A stretch of DNA of 11,003 nucleotides from Prevotellaceae bacterium (GTDB lineage Bacteria > Bacteroidota > Bacteroidia > Bacteroidales > UBA932). The position numbers were made by a program, and so were the translations under genes. The stretch spans positions 1 through 11,003 of the forward strand of contig JAITHX010000105.1 in the NCBI GenBank assembly GCA_031279735.1, written 5' to 3'. Below are positions 6,808 to 11,003 of this stretch, one piece after another. Position 1 is the first letter of the stretch; each line of letters opens with the position of its first letter. Below the pieces are notes generated by a model. The model did not search any database. It saw only the letters and a program-made list of their open reading frames with translations, and was not told the DNA's origin.

Positions 6808-6840
6808 AATTCATAATTCATAATTCATAATTCATAATTA
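6808..6840. repeat. AATTCAT heptamer array, 4 units
   Basis: Four perfect AATTCAT units (6808-6835) plus AATTA, preceded by AGGC as in the AATTCTT arrays. The array lies just upstream of the metF -7 box, where the -33 region should be. Confidence 0.9.
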
Positions 6841-6845
6841 ATTCC

Positions 6846-6853
6846 TATCTTTG
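6846..6853 (+). promoter_or_regulatory. Putative -7 promoter box for metF-xerD-hpf
   Basis: TATCTTTG is an exact match to TAnnTTTG, 29 nt before the metF ATG. The corresponding -33 position falls inside the AATTCAT array and shows no TTTG. Confidence 0.6.
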
Positions 6854-6882
6854 TCCCACGAAAAAAAAAGAAATATTGATAC

Positions 6883-7773
6883 ATGAAGATTTCGAGTATA
6901 TTTGAGAGTAAAACACATACTTTTTCTTTTGAGTTCTTTCCCCCGAAGGACGAAATAGCGGCAGTGGACTTCGGAGTGAACGTCGGTCAGCTTATGAAAC
7001 TTGCTCCGGATTTTGTTTCGGTGACTTACGGTGCCGGCGGTTCAAACAGAGAACGTAACTTCACGCTTGTTGATTATCTGCAAAACAAAACCGGATTGAC
7101 CGTTATGGCTCACTATACCTGCACCGGCGCGTCGAAGCGCGAGGCGCTCGACGACATAGCTCGCCTCAAATCGCTCAACATCGAAAACCTTATGCTGCTG
7201 AGAGGCGATCCCCCCAAAGGAATGTCGGGATTCGCCCCCCATCCCGACGGCTTCGGTCACGCATCCGAACTGATAGAGGCAGTACGCGCCAAGTTCGGAA
7301 ATGTGTTTGCCGTAGGCGCGGGCTGTTATCCCGAAAAGCATCCCGAAGCGCCCGATCCGGCAACGGACATACTCAGACTTAAGGACAAGATAGACGCCGG
7401 AACCGATTTCCTGATAACCCAGCTGTTTTTCGACAACGAGGTCTATTTCAATTTCGTCGGACGACTGCGCGACGCGGGAATATCCTGCAGGGTGATACCC
7501 GGAATAATCCCCGTCGCATCGCGTTCGCAGATCGAAAGATTCTCGAAACTAAGCGGAACCCGAATCCCCGAATCCCTGACCGACAAGATCGCTTCGGCAG
7601 GGAACGACGCGAAACGAGTGGCGCGAATCGGAACGGAGTTCGCCATCGAGCAATGCCGCAGTCTGATGAACGGAGGAGTGCCCGGAATACATTTCTATAC
7701 GCTCAACAAATCCGGCGCGACGGTCGAAATATTCGAAACGCTTCGCAAACCGGCAAACTCGCAAAACCTGTAA
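6883..7773 (+). CDS. metF: Methylenetetrahydrofolate reductase
   Basis: A flavoprotein that reduces 5,10-methylenetetrahydrofolate to 5-methyltetrahydrofolate, the methyl donor for methionine synthesis. It acts in the cytoplasm. The 296-residue length is typical of bacterial MetF. Diagnostic segments are FSFEFFPPKDE near the N-terminus (the catalytic Glu region), SVTYGAGGS, LMLLRGDPP around residues 103-111, the FAVGAGCYPEKHPEAP strand, ITQLFFDN (substrate/flavin region) and VPGIIPV. The C-terminus ends in GVPGIHFYTLN, as in the family. It is first in a three-gene unit, with the Xer recombinase gene starting 10 nt after its stop. A TAnnTTTG box lies 29 nt upstream. No SAM or cobalamin riboswitch was recognised in the short leader. 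Confidence 0.97.
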   Translation: MKISSIFESKTHTFSFEFFPPKDEIAAVDFGVNVGQLMKLAPDFVSVTYGAGGSNRERNFTLVDYLQNKTGLTVMAHYTCTGASKREALDDIARLKSLNIENLMLLRGDPPKGMSGFAPHPDGFGHASELIEAVRAKFGNVFAVGAGCYPEKHPEAPDPATDILRLKDKIDAGTDFLITQLFFDNEVYFNFVGRLRDAGISCRVIPGIIPVASRSQIERFSKLSGTRIPESLTDKIASAGNDAKRVARIGTEFAIEQCRSLMNGGVPGIHFYTLNKSGATVEIFETLRKPANSQNL

Positions 7774-7783
7774 ATCACAGCGA

Positions 7784-8713
7784 ATGGAACATACGCTCAT
7801 GCACGATTCGCGAACATTGACCGAAAAGTTTCTGCGCTACATGCAGACCGAAAAAAGAGCTTCGGAACATACCTTGCAGGCATACAGAGCCGACCTTGCC
7901 GATTTCTTCGACTGTGTTTTCGGTTCTCGGGAAATGATCGAAACGGAGGAAATAACCCGCCCCCTCGTCAGACGATGGATAGCCGAAATGACAAAGAAAG
8001 GGCTGAACCCCCGCACCGTGAACAGAAGGGTGTCGGCGCTAAACTCGTTTTTCAAATATCTGAGACGCGCAAACATCGTCGAGCATAACCCGGTTGCCGG
8101 AACAGTGAAGCCCAAAATCTCCAAACGGCTCCCCGTCTTCATTCCCGAAGACAAAATCGCCGCCGCCCTCGACTTCCGTCCCGACACCGAAAAGAACGAT
8201 TACGCCGCACTGCGCGACAGAGTGATACCCGAACTATTCTACGCCACCGGAATGAGAATCTCCGAACTGGTGAACCTTCGGCACCGGGACATAGACTTCT
8301 CGCTGCGACAAATAAAAGTGACCGGAAAACGCAACAAGGAACGCATCATCCCCATGACGAACAATATCCGCGAAATACTTGCGGACTATACGACGAAAAA
8401 ACGGGAGTTCTTTCCCGCGCCGGATTCCGACCAGCTGTTTCTGTCGGCGTCGGGCGGAAAAATCGGAACGAACGCGGTATATCTCATTGTCAGGAAACGT
8501 CTGCAAATCGGCGGAGTGACGGGAAAATGCAACCCGCACGTCCTGCGCCACACGTTCGCCACCCACATGCTGAACAACGGAGCCGACTTGACCGGCGTCA
8601 AGGAACTGCTCGGTCACGCCGGACTTGCCGCCACGCAGATATACACCCACAACACATTTGAAAAATTAAAGAAAATACACGATAGCGCGCATCCGCGCGC
8701 AGATGTTAAATAA
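7784..8713 (+). CDS. xerD: Site-specific tyrosine recombinase, XerC/XerD type
   Basis: Probable chromosome-dimer resolution recombinase acting at dif. The 309-residue protein has an N-terminal SAM-like DNA-binding domain (about 10-105, FLRYMQTEKRASEHTLQAYRADL). In the catalytic domain all active-site residues are present: R158 (ATGMRISEL), K182 (VTGKRNKER), H252-x2-R255 (HVLRHTFATHML), H278 (LGHAGL) and the nucleophile Y287 (TQIYTHNT). The HPRA near the C-terminus is also typical of Xer proteins. XerC and XerD cannot be separated with certainty by eye, so the symbol is the likelier of the two. The start at 7784 is 10 nt after metF, and the ATG at 7799 is an alternative. The operon position between metF and hpf argues for a housekeeping Xer and against a mobile-element integrase. 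Confidence 0.88.
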   Translation: MEHTLMHDSRTLTEKFLRYMQTEKRASEHTLQAYRADLADFFDCVFGSREMIETEEITRPLVRRWIAEMTKKGLNPRTVNRRVSALNSFFKYLRRANIVEHNPVAGTVKPKISKRLPVFIPEDKIAAALDFRPDTEKNDYAALRDRVIPELFYATGMRISELVNLRHRDIDFSLRQIKVTGKRNKERIIPMTNNIREILADYTTKKREFFPAPDSDQLFLSASGGKIGTNAVYLIVRKRLQIGGVTGKCNPHVLRHTFATHMLNNGADLTGVKELLGHAGLAATQIYTHNTFEKLKKIHDSAHPRADVK

Positions 8714-8730
8714 TTAAAATAATTGAAGCC

Positions 8731-9024
8731 ATGAATGTTAATGTACAATCAATCAAATTCGATGCCGACAGAAAACTCATCGAATTCGTCGAAAAGAAGG
8801 TTTCCAAGCTGGAAAGGTTTTTTGAAGGAATAGTCGGAGCCGACGTCTATCTGAGACTGGAAAACCATCCTGTCGAAAACAAGAAAGTGGAAATACGCCT
8901 CAAGGTGCCGATGCACGATGTGTTTGCCGAACGGGTTTCCAAAACCTTCGAAGAGGCAGTCGATTTATGCATCGACGCTCTCAAGCCGCAACTGACTAAA
9001 GTCAAAGAAAAATTAAGGTCTTGA
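8731..9024 (+). CDS. hpf: Ribosome hibernation promoting factor (short HPF/YfiA type)
   Basis: A small ribosome-binding protein that in this family sits in the 30S decoding region and inactivates or protects ribosomes during slow growth. It has 97 residues and only the N-terminal HPF/RaiA domain (VNVQSIKFDADRKLIEFVEKKVSKLERFF, then DVYLRLENH, then EIRLKVPMHDVFAE, then the helix FEEAVDLCIDALKPQLTKVKEKL). The C-terminal dimerisation domain of long HPF is absent, so it belongs to the short class. It lies 17 nt after xerD in the same operon and is followed by a hairpin terminator at 9041. In Bacteroidota, xerC/D-hpf is often followed by tRNA genes and tuf. These are not here. Confidence 0.93.
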   Translation: MNVNVQSIKFDADRKLIEFVEKKVSKLERFFEGIVGADVYLRLENHPVENKKVEIRLKVPMHDVFAERVSKTFEEAVDLCIDALKPQLTKVKEKLRS

Positions 9025-9040
9025 TTCCGTAAACAAAAAG

Positions 9041-9070
9041 AACGGGGATTTTCAACTGAAAATCCCCGTT
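9041..9070. terminator. Hairpin terminator between convergent genes
   Basis: AACGGGGATTTTC (9041-9053), AACT loop, GAAAATCCCCGTT (9058-9070) form a perfect 13-bp stem, 17 nt after the hpf stop. The sequence next to it, CTTTTTGTTT on the minus strand (9040-9031), is a good T-tract for leftward transcription from the GH109 gene. The plus-strand side (CGCGCTAG) has none. It therefore looks like an intrinsic terminator mainly for the minus strand, and possibly weaker for hpf. Confidence 0.85.
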
Positions 9071-9079
9071 CGCGCTAGA

Positions 9080-9189
9080 AATTAAGAATTAAGAATTAAG
9101 AATTAAGAATTGCCATTCGGACGCGGGGAGGGTTTAGGAGTGATAGAGCCGGATGGCAATTCTTAATTCTTAATTCTTAATTCTTAATT
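9080..9189. repeat. 110-bp hairpin element with heptamer-built 41-bp arms
   Basis: The arm 9080-9120 (four AATTAAG units, then AATTGCCATTCGG) is complementary to 9149-9189 (CCGGATGGC, then four AATTCTT units and AATT) over 41 bp with a single mismatch. The loop is 28 nt (9121-9148). The right arm supplies the TAA stop (9186-9184) of the GH109 gene. The loop start, ACGCGGGGAG, together with the left arm matches in inverted orientation the sequence at about 331-381. Confidence 0.95.
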
Positions 9190-10578
9190 TTCAAACTTCA
9201 GTCCGTTCAGCTTGTTCCACCCTCCGCGAGTGAAATCCGGAATTTCCACCGGAGCCGAACTGTTGTCGAGCGAAATTTCGGTTAGCGGAATAAGACAGCA
9301 CCATTCCGCAAGATCGTAAACGTCCATGTCCAGCGGAAGCCCGCGTTGCAGACAGTAGATCAGCCGATAGTCCATGATGAAATCCATTCCTCCGTGTCCC
9401 CCGACCTTCTTCGCCATCTCTTCAATGTCCTTTGTTATGGGATGTTTATAAATCTTCATCAGCGTATCCTTCACCTCGCGGGGCACAAAACCGTGAGCGT
9501 TGAGGTTTTCGTGGTCTTTGGATATTTTCTCGTCCAGTTCGCCGGAACTCAGAGCGAAACCTCCGGGCGAGGGGTATTTGTAGGCGAACCCTTTAGTTCC
9601 CGCTATCTGATAGAGCCGGTTGTAGGGACGCGGCGAGGTAACGTCGTGCTGAATCATGATGGTTTTGCCCTTTTCGGTGCGAATCAGAGTAGTGGTGTGG
9701 TCGCCGTTGCGGAAGTCCTTGACGTCTTCGCCGCGTTTTTCCTTGAGATAGGCGGGATTGCCCACCGCCTTGGTATCCATGGAAACGAGATAGTTCAGCT
9801 TGTCGCCGCGGTGAATGTTCATCGCCTGACAAACGGGACCCAGACCGTGCGTAGGATACACATCGCCGCGATGCTTGCGGTTGAAGTCCATGCGCCAGTC
9901 GTTCCAGTACGAATCCCAGTAGGGCTGCAACCCGTGGATATAGGCTCCCTCGCCGTGCAGCACTTCGCCGAAAACGCCCTGCTGCACCATGTTCAGAGTT
10001 GTCAGTTCAAAGAAGTCGTAAACACAGTTTTCGAGCTGCATACAATGTTTGCGCGTCTGCTCCGAAGTGTTTATCAGCGCCCATATCTCGCTCATCGAAA
10101 GAGCGGCAGGCACTTCTATGGCAACATGTTTACCGTCCTTCATCGCCTGAACGCCGATTTGAGCGTGATTCTGCCAGTTGGTCGCCACGTAAACGAGATC
10201 GACATCGGGCAGGGCGGTCACCTTGCGCCACACCGCAGTGTCGCCGTAAAATTCGGCAGCTTTCGGCAGTCCTCTTTTTTCGAGAATCCCGTTCGACTTC
10301 TTCACGTTCGATTCCAGCACATCGCACAAAGCCACAATTTCCACGCCTTCGATATGCGTCATCCGCTGAACCGCGCCCGGACCGCGCATTCCCAAGCCTA
10401 TGAACGCAACCCGCACAACGGGCAACGGAGCGGCTTTCAGCTGCAAAACGTCGGTCTGTCCGGCCTGACGCGACGGAACATCCGTCTTTATTACTCTTTC
10501 GGAATCACCTTTTCCGCAAGACACAGTTATCGCAAACAGCGGTAACACAATAAATAATACTAATTTTTTCACTTTCAT
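9184..10578 (-). CDS. Lipoprotein Gfo/Idh/MocA-fold glycosidase, GH109 family (alpha-N-acetylgalactosaminidase-like)
   Basis: A probable NAD+-dependent exo-glycosidase removing terminal alpha-linked N-acetylgalactosamine from host or mucin-type glycans. The start is the ATG at 10578, because the TAnnTTTG promoter box lies at 10628-10621, downstream of or overlapping the longer frame's start. That gives 464 residues. The N-terminus MKVKKLVLFIVLPLFAITVSC has a lipobox, with C21 as the lipidated cysteine. The following GKGDSE includes acidic residues, so surface export is possible. The Rossmann motif GLGMRG is at 61-66. Family-like segments are VALCD, VYVATNWQNH, EVPAALSMSEIWALINTSE, KHCMQLENCVYDFFELTTLNM and GDVYPTHGLGP, with Y241 and H244 in the position of known GH109 active-site residues. 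The gene is monocistronic, with no SusC/D pair nearby. Substrate is inferred from family. Confidence 0.9.
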   Translation of the reverse strand: MKVKKLVLFIVLPLFAITVSCGKGDSERVIKTDVPSRQAGQTDVLQLKAAPLPVVRVAFIGLGMRGPGAVQRMTHIEGVEIVALCDVLESNVKKSNGILEKRGLPKAAEFYGDTAVWRKVTALPDVDLVYVATNWQNHAQIGVQAMKDGKHVAIEVPAALSMSEIWALINTSEQTRKHCMQLENCVYDFFELTTLNMVQQGVFGEVLHGEGAYIHGLQPYWDSYWNDWRMDFNRKHRGDVYPTHGLGPVCQAMNIHRGDKLNYLVSMDTKAVGNPAYLKEKRGEDVKDFRNGDHTTTLIRTEKGKTIMIQHDVTSPRPYNRLYQIAGTKGFAYKYPSPGGFALSSGELDEKISKDHENLNAHGFVPREVKDTLMKIYKHPITKDIEEMAKKVGGHGGMDFIMDYRLIYCLQRGLPLDMDVYDLAEWCCLIPLTEISLDNSSAPVEIPDFTRGGWNKLNGLKFEN

Positions 10579-10620
10579 CTCTTCATACAATTTTAATTGT
10601 TCGCTAAAAGAAAAATCGTC

Positions 10621-10628
10621 CAAATATA
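10621..10628 (-). promoter_or_regulatory. Putative -7 promoter box for the GH109 gene
   Basis: The minus strand reads TATATTTG, an exact TAnnTTTG match. A start about 6 nt further on would give a leader of about 36 nt to the ATG at 10578. The -33 region lies close to the 11-nt repeat array and shows no clear TTTG. Confidence 0.6.
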
Positions 10629-10647
10629 CTGATTATTTTTAATATGG

Positions 10648-10680
10648 TTATGCGGTTGTTATGCGGTTGTTATGCCGGCG
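10648..10680. repeat. 11-nt tandem repeat, 3 units (TTATGCGGTTG)
   Basis: TTATGCGGTTG twice (10648-10658 and 10659-10669), then TTATGCCGGCG (10670-10680). The last unit runs directly into the 63-bp dispersed repeat. Same length, same TTAT start and the same CGGTTG half as units at 4810-4853. Confidence 0.9.
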
Positions 10681-10737
10681 AAGCCTTCGTGTTTCTTCGT
10701 GCCTTCTTCGTGTTTCTTCGTGTAATAAACATGCAAC
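10675..10737. repeat. 63-bp dispersed repeat, copy B
   Basis: Identical to 6722-6784 at 62 of 63 positions, in the same orientation. Here it abuts an 11-nt repeat array on its left. Copy A instead abuts the inverted repeat at 6627-6719. Confidence 0.95.
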
Positions 10738-10778
10738 AAAAATATGGGGGAATTGTGTGGAAAAAATTTGCGTGTTTT

Positions 10779-10963
10779 TTCACCGCGTTGCGGTGTTTTT
10801 GTAACGCAAGGGGGCGCAAAGGCTTCGCAAAGGGCGCGCGGTTACGAGTCTCGATGGCTTGACCCGCAGCCTCCGGCAACCTTGCGCAAAGGACGCGAAG
10901 CCTCTGCGCCCCTTGCGAAGCCTCTGCGTCCTCTGCGGTGAAAAAACACCGCGACGCGGTGAA
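10779..10963. repeat. Long imperfect inverted repeat
   Basis: The left arm from 10779 (TTCACCGCGTTGCGGTGTTTT, then GGGCGCAAAGGCTTCGCAAAGGGCGC at about 10811-10836) is complementary to a right arm of about 10900-10963 (CCTCTGCGCCCCTTGCGAAG ... CACCGCGACGCGGTGAA), with scattered mismatches. The right half also carries direct subrepeats GCGAAGCCTCTGCG at 10895-10928. The centre contains GGCTTGACCCGC, resembling the CGGGTCAAGCC core of the inverted repeat at 15-185. Confidence 0.8.
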
Positions 10964-10974
10964 TAACCGCACAA

Positions 10975-10989
10975 TCCCTTAATAAGGGA
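10975..10989. repeat. Small palindrome TCCCTTA-A-TAAGGGA
   Basis: A 7-bp perfect inverted repeat around one central base. It could be a protein-binding site for a gene beyond the window or simply part of the repeat cluster. There is not enough context to decide. Confidence 0.4.
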
Positions 10990-11003
10990 ATAAGTGAATA
11001 TAT

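Larger units (their letters stand above)
6617..6882. other. Repeat-filled gap between atpA and metF
   Basis: This 266-nt gap carries no gene. In order it holds a 30-bp-arm inverted repeat (6627-6719), one copy of the 63-bp dispersed repeat (6722-6784), an AATTCAT array (6808-6840) and the metF promoter (6846-6853). Short minus-strand frames reading KKHEEGAKKHEG-like sequence are translations of the 63-bp repeat and not genes. The expected subunit B gene is absent. Confidence 0.8.
10579..11003. other. Upstream region of GH109 gene with repeat cluster
   Basis: No convincing gene. From left to right it holds the GH109 promoter box (10621-10628), an 11-nt tandem array (10648-10680), copy B of the 63-bp repeat (10675-10737), a long imperfect inverted repeat (10779-10963) and a small palindrome (10975-10989). 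Frames of 64-100 codons here are low-complexity translations of these repeats. Confidence 0.75.

Noticed and set aside
6562..6821. Small minus-strand frames reading KKHEEGAKKHEG- or RRNTKKARRNTK-like peptides
   Set aside because: They are translations of the 63-bp dispersed repeat and the neighbouring hairpin. The same frames recur at the second repeat copy, so they are not proteins.
6784..6882. Riboswitch upstream of metF
   Set aside because: From the -7 box to the ATG there are only about 25 nt of leader, too short for a SAM or cobalamin riboswitch.
7784..8713. Mobile-element integrase
   Set aside because: The protein has Xer-typical length and motifs and sits in an operon with metF and hpf. 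There is no attachment-site pair or cargo nearby.
9025..9183. tRNA genes expected after hpf
   Set aside because: The interval is fully taken up by a terminator hairpin and the heptamer hairpin. No cloverleaf or TTCRA-type T-arm was found.
9346..10545. 399-codon plus-strand open frame opposite the GH109 gene
   Set aside because: It is antisense to a gene with clear Rossmann and GH109 segments and shows no domain of its own.

Overview
The window looks like a chromosome segment of a Bacteroidales-type bacterium (phylum Bacteroidota). Three things support this: TAnnTTTG (-7) promoter boxes instead of sigma70-like boxes, no clear Shine-Dalgarno sequences, and gene families typical of the group (V-type ATPase subunits E - DUF2764 - A in that order, a short HPF next to a Xer recombinase, a GH109 lipoprotein). 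The exact genus cannot be read from the sequence.

Layout. Positions 1-401 hold no gene and are packed with inverted and tandem repeats. On the minus strand, 3176-402 is a two-gene unit: an exported M23 metallopeptidase followed 9 nt later by rlmN. Positions 3177-3377 form a divergent promoter region. On the plus strand, 3378-6616 encodes V-ATPase subunit E, the V-ATPase-associated DUF2764 protein and catalytic subunit A. The expected B, D, I and K subunits do not follow. Positions 6617-6882 are a repeat-rich gap ending in a promoter. Positions 6883-9024 are a tight operon of metF, a XerC/D recombinase and hpf. A hairpin terminator and a 41-bp-arm inverted repeat (9025-9189) separate hpf from a convergent minus-strand GH109 lipoprotein gene (10578-9184). 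Positions 10579-11003 are its promoter and another repeat cluster.

The genes are mostly housekeeping: rRNA/tRNA methylation, cell-wall hydrolysis, ion-translocating ATPase, one-carbon metabolism, chromosome dimer resolution and ribosome hibernation. One gene is for carbohydrate degradation.

The unusual content lies between the genes. Several repeat families share modules: (1) an 11-nt tandem repeat beginning TTAT, at three intergenic sites, two of them inside the V-ATPase operon; (2) 7-nt tandem arrays (AATTCTT or AATTCAT) preceded by GGC, two of which supply the stop codons of the genes they abut; (3) a 63-bp direct repeat present twice, 62/63 identical; (4) at least five separate long inverted repeats. 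The repeat clusters coincide with the points where expected gene neighbourhoods break (after atpA, and after hpf). No CRISPR array, phage, transposase, tRNA or rRNA gene was seen.
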